DNA from: Conus ventricosus
Lineage: Eukaryota; Mollusca; Gastropoda; Neogastropoda; Conidae
Length of the DNA: 10,000 nt
Assembly: GCA_018398815.1 (NCBI GenBank)
Contig: CM031611.1
Location: 44,517,648-44,527,647 of the forward strand
Direction of reading: 5' to 3'
In this document: one piece after another, positions 1 through 6,974 of the stretch
Layout of the letters: the number at the start of each line of letters is the position of its first letter
Numbering within the stretch: the first letter of the stretch is position 1
Notes under the pieces: model-generated
Seen by the model: only the letters and a program-made list of their open reading frames with translations
Databases searched by the model: none
What the model was told of the DNA's origin: nothing
Made by a program: the position numbers and the translations under genes

Positions 1-2
1 GG

Positions 3-102
3 ATAGAAACAACAGCAATAAAAGAAGCCTTTATAACCCTTAAAGACCACAAACCAAACTTTCACAATAACCCTACTTGTAGACTAATAAACCCATTATC
101 CA
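3..102 (+). pseudogene. Reverse-transcriptase-like fragment, broken
   Basis: Reading frame 3 is open from the left edge. It gives a peptide containing [11 protein letters not shown], then [12 protein letters not shown]. From memory, LKDHK followed some 10-15 residues later by CRLINP is the fingers-region pattern of a reverse-transcriptase family carried by invertebrate retroelements; the lysine/arginine stretch before the palm domain is typical. After LINP the expected continuation is lost. The frame then runs through about 60 bp of unrelated DNA into the 44-bp array and stops at 246-248. No catalytic YxDD box is present because the piece is too short. The 5' part may lie left of the window. 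This is a dead fragment. The RT assignment is moderately sure; the element family is not assigned. Confidence 0.55.
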
Positions 103-160
103 AGCTCAGTCCTCTCTTCCTGACGATCTCCTCTGCGCGGTCTGCCAGTGCTTGCTGTGC
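103..160. other. Unique junction between RT fragment and minisatellite
   Basis: About 58 bp match neither the RT frame nor the 44-bp unit. The last bases before 161 (CTGTGC, then GCTCCC) resemble the unit junction CTGTCAGTAAGCTCCC with an internal gap. The array may therefore begin with a degraded unit end at about 155. Confidence 0.4.
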
Positions 161-1040
161 GCTCCCAGTCCTCCACTCCATCCAGTATGCCCCACTGTCA
201 GTAAGCTCCCAGTCCTCCACTCCATCCAGTATGCCCCACTGTCAGTAAGCTCCCAGTCCTCCACTCCATCCAGTATGCCCCACTGTCAGTAAGCTCCCAG
301 TCCTCCACTCCATCCAGTATGCCCCACTGTCAGTAAGCTCCCAGTCCTCCACTCCATCCAGTATGCCCCACTGTCAGTAAGCTCCCAGTCCTCCACTCCA
401 TCCAGTATGCCCCACTGTCAGTAAGCTCCCAGTCCTCCACTCCATCCAGTATGCCCCACTGTCAGTAAGCTCCCAGTCCTCCACTCCATCCAGTATGCCC
501 CACTGTCAGTAAGCTCCCAGTCCTCCACTCCATCCAGTATGCCCCACTGTCAGTAAGCTCCCAGTCCTCCATTCCATCCAGTATGCCCCACTGTCAGTAA
601 GCTCCCAGTCCTCCACTCCATCCAGTATGCCCCGCTGTCAGTAAGCTCCCAGTCCTCCACTCCATCCAGTATGCCCCACTGTCAGTAAGCTCCCAGTCCT
701 CCACTCCATCCAGTATGCCCCACTGTCAGTAAGCTCCCAGTCCTCCATTCCATCCAGTATGCCCCACTGTCAGTAAGCTCCCAGTCCTCTATTCCATCCA
801 GTATGCCCCACTGTCAGTAAGCTCCCAGTCCTCCATTCCATCCAGTATGCCCCACTGTCAGTAAGCTCCCAGTCCTCTATTCCATCCAGTATGCCCCACT
901 GTCAGTAAGCTCCCAGTCCTCCACTCCATCCAGTATGCCCCACTGTCAGTAAGCTCCCAGTCCTCCATTCCATCCAGTATGCCCCACTGTCAGTAAGCTC
1001 CCAGTCCTCTATTCCATCCAGTATGCCCCACTGTCAGTAA

Positions 1041-2272
1041 GCTCCCAGTCCTCCACTCCATCCAGTATGCCCCACTGTCAGTAAGCTCCCAGTCTTCCAC
1101 TCCATCCAGTATGCCCCACTGTCAGTAAGCTCCCAGTCCTCCATTCCATCCAGTATGCCCCACTGTCAGTAAGCTCCCAGTCCTCTATTCCATCCAGTAT
1201 GCCCCACTGTCAGTAAGCTCCCAGTCCTCTATTCCATCCAGTATGCCCCACTGTCAGTAAGCTCCCAGTCCTCTATTCCATCCAGTATGCCCCACTGTCA
1301 GTAAGCTCCCAGTCCTCCATTCCATCCAGTATGCCCCACTGTCAGTAAGCTCCCAGTCCTCTATTCCATCCAGTATGCCCCACTGTCAGTAAGCTCCCAG
1401 TCCTCCACTCCATCCAGTATGCCCCACTGTCAGTAAGCTCCCAGTCCTCCATTCCATCCAGTATGCCCCACTGTCAGTAAGCTCCCAGTCCTCTATTCCA
1501 TCCAGTATGCCCCACTGTCAGTAAGCTCCCAGTCCTCCACTCCATCCAGTATGCCCCACTGTCAGTAAGCTCCCAGTCTTCCACTCCATCCAGTATGCCC
1601 CACTGTCAGTAAGCTCCCAGTCCTCCATTCCATCCAGTATGCCCCACTGTCAGTAAGCTCCCAGTCCTCTATTCCATCCAGTATGCCCCACTGTCAGTAA
1701 GCTCCCAGTCCTCTATTCCATCCAGTATGCCCCACTGTCAGTAAGCTCCCAGTCCTCTATTCCATCCAGTATGCCCCACTGTCAGTAAGCTCCCAGTCCT
1801 CTATTCCATCCAGTATGCCCCACTGTCAGTAAGCTCCCAGTCCTCCATTCCATCCAGTATGCCCCACTGTCAGTAAGCTCCCAGTCCTCTATTCCATCCA
1901 GTATGCCCCACTGTCAGTAAGCTCCCAGTCCTCTATTCCATCCAGTATGCCCCACTGTCAGTAAGCTCCCAGTCCTCTATTCCATCCAGTATGCCCCACT
2001 GTCAGTAAGCTCCCAGTCCTCTATTCCATCCAGTATGCCCCACTGTCAGTAAGCTCCCAGTCCTCCATTCCATCCAGTATGCCCCACTGTCAGTAAGCTC
2101 CCAGTCCTCTATTCCATCCAGTATGCCCCACTGTCAGTAAGCTCCCAGTCCTCTATTCCATCCAGTATGCCCCACTGTCAGTAAGCTCCCAGTCCTCTAT
2201 TCCATCCAGTATGCCCCACTGTCAGTAAGCTCCCAGTCCTCCATTCCATCCAGTATGCCCCACTGTCAGTAA
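1041..2272. repeat. Higher-order block, first copy (units 21-48)
   Basis: Twenty-eight consecutive 44-bp units form the variant string A D B C3 B C A B C A D B C4 B C4 B C3 B. The same string in the same order occupies 2273-3503. Identity breaks exactly at both block ends: unit 20 is C where unit 48 is B, and unit 77 is B where unit 49 is A. The two blocks are therefore one tandem segmental duplication of 1,232 bp. Confidence 0.95.
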
Positions 2273-3503
2273 GCTCCCAGTCCTCCACTCCATCCAGTAT
2301 GCCCCACTGTCAGTAAGCTCCCAGTCTTCCACTCCATCCAGTATGCCCCACTGTCAGTAAGCTCCCAGTCCTCCATTCCATCCAGTATGCCCCACTGTCA
2401 GTAAGCTCCCAGTCCTCTATTCCATCCAGTATGCCCCACTGTCAGTAAGCTCCCAGTCCTCTATTCCATCCAGTATGCCCCACTGTCAGTAAGCTCCCAG
2501 TCCTCTATTCCATCCAGTATGCCCCACTGTCAGTAAGCTCCCAGTCCTCCATTCCATCCAGTATGCCCCACTGTCAGTAAGCTCCCAGTCCTCTATTCCA
2601 TCCAGTATGCCCCACTGTCAGTAAGCTCCCAGTCCTCCACTCCATCCAGTATGCCCCACTGTCAGTAAGCTCCCAGTCCTCCATTCCATCCAGTATGCCC
2701 CACTGTCAGTAAGCTCCCAGTCCTCTATTCCATCCAGTATGCCCCACTGTCAGTAAGCTCCCAGTCCTCCACTCCATCCAGTATGCCCCACTGTCAGTAA
2801 GCTCCCAGTCTTCCACTCCATCCAGTATGCCCCACTGTCAGTAAGCTCCCAGTCCTCCATTCCATCCAGTATGCCCCACTGTCAGTAAGCTCCCAGTCCT
2901 CTATTCCATCCAGTATGCCCCACTGTCAGTAAGCTCCCAGTCCTCTATTCCATCCAGTATGCCCCACTGTCAGTAAGCTCCCAGTCCTCTATTCCATCCA
3001 GTATGCCCCACTGTCAGTAAGCTCCCAGTCCTCTATTCCATCCAGTATGCCCCACTGTCAGTAAGCTCCCAGTCCTCCATTCCATCCAGTATGCCCCACT
3101 GTCAGTAAGCTCCCAGTCCTCTATTCCATCCAGTATGCCCCACTGTCAGTAAGCTCCCAGTCCTCTATTCCATCCAGTATGCCCCACTGTCAGTAAGCTC
3201 CCAGTCCTCTATTCCATCCAGTATGCCCCACTGTCAGTAAGCTCCCAGTCCTCTATTCCATCCAGTATGCCCCACTGTCAGTAAGCTCCCAGTCCTCCAT
3301 TCCATCCAGTATGCCCCACTGTCAGTAAGCTCCCAGTCCTCTATTCCATCCAGTATGCCCACTGTCAGTAAGCTCCCAGTCCTCTATTCCATCCAGTATG
3401 CCCCACTGTCAGTAAGCTCCCAGTCCTCTATTCCATCCAGTATGCCCCACTGTCAGTAAGCTCCCAGTCCTCCATTCCATCCAGTATGCCCCACTGTCAG
3501 TAA
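2273..3503. repeat. Higher-order block, second copy (units 49-76)
   Basis: This block has the same 28-unit variant order as 1041-2272. The only difference I find is the single missing C in unit 73 (about 3358-3361), so it is 1,231 bp long. Near-identity over 1.2 kb means the duplication is very recent, was homogenised recently, or is an assembly duplication. Confidence 0.95.
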
Positions 3504-3986
3504 GCTCCCAGTCCTCCATTCCATCCAGTATGCCCCACTGTCAGTAAGCTCCCAGTCCTCCATTCCATCCAGTATGCCCCACTGTCAGTAAGCTCCCAGT
3601 CCTCCATTCCATCCAGTATGCCCCACTGTCAGTAAGCTCCCAGTCCTCCATTCCATCCAGTATGCCCCACTGTCAGTAAGCTCCCAGTCCTCTATTCCAT
3701 CCAGTATGCCCCACTGTCAGTAAGCTCCCAGTCCTCCACTCCATCCAGTATGCCCCACTGTTGGGAACTGTGCCCAAGTTCCTGGTAATTTTGTCTTTTT
3801 TAGTTAGGGGAGAATGTCGACGGAAAACATGGACTGCAAGTGTAGGCTATCGAAAAGAAAAGGAAGAATTTTAGAGTCTCGTGCGTGTGCTCACCTGTTC
3901 AAGAAAACTGTGCAGCATGCATGCATACTGAGCGGTGAACAGAGAGGTCAGGGAGATTTGTTACCCTTAGGATGGGTAGTTGATGA

Positions 3987-3989
<3 letters not shown>

Positions 3990-4017
<28 letters not shown>
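3990..4017. repeat. (AG)n microsatellite
   Basis: An uninterrupted alternating purine run of about 13-14 AG dinucleotides. It is a perfect simple repeat and likely polymorphic in length. Confidence 0.97.
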
Positions 4018-4020
<3 letters not shown>

Positions 4021-4563
4021 AGACCGGTCGACGTTGGCGTAGTTACAGTGAGACTTTGCAAGAACGCATGCCGCATAGTTGGTTTTCTTCTTTTTTTTGT
4101 GGTAAAAGACACAGGAGTGTCTTACATAATTGTAAATTGAAGGCCACGGCTGGACATTGTAAAGAGAAAACCAAGACCTTTCCTGTCAAGTTACAATAGG
4201 GCCGTAGTCTTTTGTTGAGAGGTCACAAGCACAGTTAGCGGTTTATAAGTCGACGAGAAGCCACAAAACCTGGAAATTGTTGAAACATTCTACGTCTGTG
4301 AGGACCAGAAAGCTTTGTTCACGAAAACGATTGTTTTTTGCATGTGGCACTGTGGGTGCTAGCTTCAAAAGATTTCTTTTAGCCCATGAGGACCTGTTGA
4401 CGTAACTTTTGAAAAATGCACTTGATCAATGTTGGTGTTGAAAAAGGTGTATGTAAATAGCGTAAAACGTTTAGTTTTTAATTAAATGGGTGAATTCTCT
4501 TTCGCTTTGTCTTACTGGGTATTTGTTGACGTTGCATGAGCAAGCGTCTGACACCTGAGACAT

Positions 4564-4597
4564 CAGAGATGTTCCAGACCGCAGTTGAACATCTTGG
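4564..4597. repeat. Short inverted repeat / potential hairpin
   Basis: AGATGTTC at 4567-4574 is the exact reverse complement of GAACATCT at 4587-4594, with a 12-nt loop. Three further outer pairs, one of them G-T, extend the stem to 11. It does not have the T-run of a terminator, and no role can be assigned. Confidence 0.6.
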
Positions 4598-4660
4598 CTT
4601 CTCTGAGGTGATCGCAGGCGACAAGTGTAACAAAAGGAAAAGGAATTTAAAGGATATTTC

Positions 4661-4708
4661 CCAGCTAACAAGGACAAACAAATAACAAGACATAACACGA
4701 CGCGTTTC
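4661..4708 (-). repeat. Inverted repeat, left arm
   Basis: Read on the minus strand, this segment starts GAAACGCGTCG, contains ATTTGTTTGTCC and ends GCTGG. It aligns without gaps to the plus strand of 4820-4867 at 40 of 48 positions, counted by hand. The arms are separated by 111 bp. The pair is consistent with an old palindromic mobile-element insertion or two copies in opposite orientation. No open frame belongs to it. Confidence 0.85.
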
Positions 4709-4731
4709 AACCCCCTAGGTCTTATTCAGGC
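4701..4731 (-). other. Degenerate ribozyme-core-like motif (CCTGAATAAG / GTTGAAACG)
   Basis: On the minus strand, GCCTGAATAAGACC is followed after a short purine-rich spacer by GTTGAAACGCG. This spacing recalls the hammerhead core CUGANGA, stem II, GAAA, which occurs in terminal repeats of Penelope-like elements. The core here reads CTGAATA rather than CTGANGA, so an active ribozyme is not expected. The resemblance is from memory and may be coincidental. Confidence 0.25.
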
Positions 4732-4761
4732 AAGATAGCAACACCCGTCTTGCGTCGAATT

Positions 4762-4806
4762 TAAGTGATTGCCTATTCTTTCATTTTCATTGTCCTGAAT
4801 GTTGTT
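4762..4806 (-). repeat. Diverged, inverted copy of the 35-bp unit and its right flank
   Basis: Read on the plus strand, this segment (TAAGTGATTGCCTATTC through CATTGTCCTGAATGTTGTT) matches the minus strand of 6233-6276. That is the last 35-bp unit plus the unique bases that follow the array. The match covers about 44 bp with a few substitutions and small gaps, and continues more weakly into 4735-4761 against 6277-6312. A single copy therefore exists outside the array in opposite orientation, together with the array's flank. Confidence 0.8.
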
Positions 4807-4819
4807 TCTCTTACATGAA

Positions 4820-4867
4820 GAAATGCGTCGCATTTTGTCTTCTAATTTGTTTGTCCATGTTAACTGG
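4820..4867 (+). repeat. Inverted repeat, right arm
   Basis: The partner of the arm at 4661-4708. It starts GAAATGCGTCG, contains ATTTGTTTGTCC and ends AACTGG. The eight differences between arms include both transitions and transversions, so the palindrome is old rather than a recent snap-back artefact. Confidence 0.85.
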
Positions 4868-4896
4868 CGGGTTTACTTTCAATTTTTTGAAGACTT

Positions 4897-4931
4897 GAAG
4901 CCACTTCAGCTGACACAGCCTTCTTCAGGCA
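4897..4931 (-). other. Second ribozyme-core-like motif next to the array
   Basis: On the minus strand the segment reads TGCCTGAAGAAGGCTG, then TGT, then CAGCTGAAG. CTGAAGA fits the first hammerhead core box, and GGCTG/CAGCT forms a 5-bp stem with one wobble. The second box is GAAG where GAAA would be needed. The motif ends 10 bp before the 35-bp array. It looks like a decayed copy of the type of motif seen at 4701-4731. Confidence 0.3.
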
Positions 4932-4940
4932 CGATAAACC

Positions 4941-6269
4941 ACATTCAGGACAACGAACACGAAGAATGAGCAACAACATTCAGGACAACGAACACGAAGA
5001 ATGAGCAACAACATTCAGGACAACGAACACGAAGAATGAGCAACAACATTCAGGACAACGAACACGAAGAATGAGCAACAACATTCAGGACAACGAACAC
5101 GAAGAATGAGCAACAACATTCAGGACAACGAATCACGAAGAATAGCAACAACATTCAGGACAACGAACACGAAGAATGAGCAAAACTATTCAGGACAACG
5201 AACACGAGAATAGAGCAAACAACATTCAGGACAACGAACACGAAGAATGAGCAACAACATTCAGGACAACGAACACGAAGAATGAGCAACAACATTCAGG
5301 ACAACGAACACGAAGAATGAGCAACAACATTCAGGACAACGAACACGAAGAATGAGCAACAACATTCAGGACAACGAACACGAAGAATGAGCAACAACAT
5401 TCAGGACAACGAACACGAAGAATGAGCAACAACATTCAGGACAACGAACACGGAAGAATGAGCAACAACATTCAGGGACAACGAACACGAAGAATGAGCA
5501 ACAACATTCAGGACAACGAACACGAGAATGAGCAACAACATTCAGGACAACGAACACGAAGAATGAGCAACAACATTCAGGACAACGAACACGAAGAATG
5601 ACAACAACATTCAGGACAACGAACACGAAGAATGAGCAACAACATTCAGGACAACGAACACGAAGAATGAGCAACAACATTCAGGACAACGAACACGAAG
5701 AATGAGCAACAACATTCAGGACAACGAACACGAAGAATGAGCAACAACATTCAGGACAACGAACACGAAGAATGAGCAACAACATTCAGGACAACGAACA
5801 CGAAGAATGAGCAACAACATTCAGGACAACGAACACGAAGAATGAGCAACAACATTCAGGACAACGAACACGAAGAATGCGCAACAACATTCAGGACAAC
5901 GAACACGAAGAATGAGCAACAACATTCAGGACAACGAACACGAAGAATGAGCAACAACATTCAGGACAACGAACACGAAGAATGAGCAACAACATTCAGG
6001 ACAACGAACACGAAGAATGAGCAACAACATTCAGGACAACGAACACGAAGAATGAGCAACAACATTCAGGACAACGAACACGAAGAATGAGCAACAACAT
6101 TCAGGACAACGAACACGAAGAATGAGCAACAACATTCAGGACAACGAACACGAAGAATGAGCAACAACATTCAGGACAACGAACACGAAGAATGAGCAAC
6201 AACATTCAGGACAACGAACACGAAGAATGAGCAACAACATTTAGGACAACGAACACGAAGAATGAGCAA
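4941..6269. repeat. 35-bp minisatellite, 38 units
   Basis: The unit begins ACATTCAGGACAACG, continues AACACGAAGAATG and ends AGCAACA. Thirty-seven full units and a last 33-bp unit account for the length once seven indels, net +1 bp, are included. The unit is very A-rich on the plus strand (17 A and 3 T of 35). Its minus strand carries TGA, and 35 is not a multiple of 3, so long frames cannot survive except where indels shift frame. An apparent 104-codon minus-strand frame at 5366-5680 arises in exactly this way and should not be read as a gene. The last unit has C to T (ATTTAGG), as terminal units often do. A substitution (GAATGCGCAAC) lies at about 5880. Confidence 0.98.
5125..5610. repeat. 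Indel-rich segment of the 35-bp array
   Basis: Nearly all irregular units lie in this 0.5-kb part: AATCACG and AATAGC near 5131-5146, CAAAACTATTC near 5182, GAGAATAGAGCAAACA near 5206-5221, CGGAAG near 5452, CAGGGAC near 5475, CACGAGAATG near 5521 and AATGACAAC near 5598. Units on both sides are almost identical to one another. Confidence 0.9.
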
Positions 6270-6417
6270 TCACTTATCTTCTCACGTTCAGCACAAGATT
6301 GGCGTTGTTAGTTTCCCGTGTTCGCTAATGACATATAGTTTTGTTTTTTATACGTTTTAAACGATTAATTTCAGTCGTAATTTAGCAATTAAAACAACAC
6401 TTCAACGCCGTGTCACA
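6270..6417. other. AT-rich flank of the 35-bp array
   Basis: About 150 bp without an open frame or a recognisable element. The first 40 bp or so take part in the inverted match to 4735-4762. It contains a short palindrome CGTTTTAAACG near 6353-6363. Confidence 0.4.
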
Positions 6418-6483
6418 GTCAAGGTCGCAAGTTAGTGGTGTCAAGGTCGCAGTAAAATAGTGTCAAGGTTGCAAGGGAGTGGC
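6418..6483. repeat. 22-bp tandem repeat, three diverged copies
   Basis: GTCAAGGTCGCAAG, GTCAAGGTCGCAG and GTCAAGGTTGCAAG start at 6418, 6440 and 6462, exactly 22 bp apart, each followed by an AGTGG- or ATAG-type end. It is a small degenerate minisatellite. Confidence 0.85.
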
Positions 6484-6598
6484 TGAGATTCTATTGCTTT
6501 CTTTTATCCGATTGGTGCCAGGGCCCAGACGGTGTCACTACGTCTGTCACGAACTATCAAGTGTTTTAGGGCGTGTGCCTATGCTCTGCTTGTTTACA

Positions 6599-6600
6599 CA

Positions 6601-6634
<34 letters not shown>

Positions 6635-6690
6635 GGTGGGTGGGTGCGTGCGTGTGTGCGTGCGTGCGTGCGTGCGTGTGTGCGCGCGTT
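6599..6690. repeat. Compound (TG)n-(GGGT)n-(GCGT)n microsatellite
   Basis: A (TG)n run from about 6599 to 6625 passes into five GGG runs with single-T spacers at 6626-6644. It then becomes mixed GCGT/GTGT repeats to about 6690. The alternating purine-pyrimidine stretches could adopt Z-DNA. The GGG part fits the canonical G-quadruplex pattern with one-base loops. Open frames across it (around 6479-6923) encode only Cys-Val and Gly-Trp-Val repeats and are not genes. Confidence 0.95.
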
Positions 6691-6702
6691 CCTCGCGCGC
6701 AC
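6680..6702. repeat. Perfect GC hairpin at the end of the microsatellite
   Basis: GTGCGCGCG at 6680-6688 is the exact reverse complement of CGCGCGCAC at 6694-6702, with the 5-nt loop TTCCT. It follows the GCGT repeats directly, so part of the left arm is shared with them. Confidence 0.85.
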
Positions 6703-6974
6703 GCTTCACGCGCATTATTCTGTGTCAGCTAAAAGTGGCATCAGTGTACAGACATCCCGTGCAGCCCATGCTGATCACTTGGCTCACCTTTAGGGCAAGC
6801 AATGGTCGAGTCCCGTTAGCCTGGACAGACCATTCCTTTTCTTTTTTTTTCAAGAGCCTTGGAGGGAGGTCTTCGGGTGTGACCGCGCCGATAAGGTTTG
6901 GGTCTTCCGAGCCATCGTTGTGACGCTAGTTTGTGTCCGCGGTGAGGTGTCTGGTTTTCCCCGAAGATGGAGTA
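6703..6974. other. Region upstream of the SINE-like tail, possible SINE head
   Basis: No gene is recognised. GGTCGAGTCCC at 6804-6814 resembles the tRNA B-box GGTTCGANNCC with one base missing, and TGGCTCACC near 6779 is a weak A-box-like string, but the spacing is short. If real, these would be the tRNA-derived head of the SINE whose tail lies at 6975-7097. I regard the tail as supported and the head as a guess. Confidence 0.25.

Larger units (their letters stand above)
161..3761. repeat. 44-bp minisatellite, 82 units
   Basis: The unit starts GCTCCCAGTCCTCCACTCC, continues through ATCCAGTATGCCCC and ends ACTGTCAGTAA. I count 81 complete units plus a final 38-bp partial unit, with one 1-bp deletion (a C lost from the CCCC run at about 3358-3361), which accounts exactly for the length. 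Four unit types exist: A with CCTCCACTCC (20 copies), B with CCTCCATTCC (22), C with CCTCTATTCC (36) and D with CTTCCACTCC (4). One A unit also has A to G at 634. The order is A9 B A3 B C B C A B C, then the block A D B C3 B C A B C A D B C4 B C4 B C3 B twice, then B4 C A. The unit carries TAA on the plus strand and TGA on the minus strand. Because 44 is not a multiple of 3, every frame closes within about three units, so the array is not coding. The plus strand is C-rich (19 C to 6 G per unit). Confidence 0.98.
3762..4660. other. Unique-looking stretch without a recognisable gene
   Basis: Open frames at 3814-4020 and 4017-4199 (plus) and 4471-4710 (minus) are short. They lack any recognisable domain, and the first ends in Arg-Glu repeats that are only the (AG)n tract translated. 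A small hairpin (GGAACT at 3764-3769 with AGTTCC at 3777-3782) sits immediately after the array. A T-rich tract ending in TTTTTTAG just before 3804 resembles a splice acceptor, but no exon is supported. Base composition is mixed and slightly AT-rich. Confidence 0.5.

Noticed and set aside
3814..4199. Two adjoining plus-strand frames of 68 and 60 codons
   Set aside because: No domain or signal is recognised, and the first ends in an Arg-Glu repeat that is only the (AG)n microsatellite.
4471..4710. 79-codon minus-strand frame with a hydrophobic start resembling a signal peptide
   Set aside because: It overlaps the left arm of the inverted repeat, and no family is recognised. The hydrophobic start comes from T-rich repeat sequence.
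5366..5680. 104-codon minus-strand frame inside the 35-bp array
   Set aside because: It consists of the satellite unit translated in shifting frames. It stays open only because indels move the TGA out of frame.
161..6269. CRISPR arrays
   Set aside because: Both arrays are head-to-tail repeats with no unique spacers, and no cas-like gene is present.
6626..6644. Telomere-like G-rich repeat
   Set aside because: The repeat is GGGT embedded in a TG/GCGT microsatellite, not TTAGGG.
6479..6923. Three overlapping frames rich in Cys, Val and Gly
   Set aside because: They are translations of the TG/GGGT/GCGT microsatellite in different frames.
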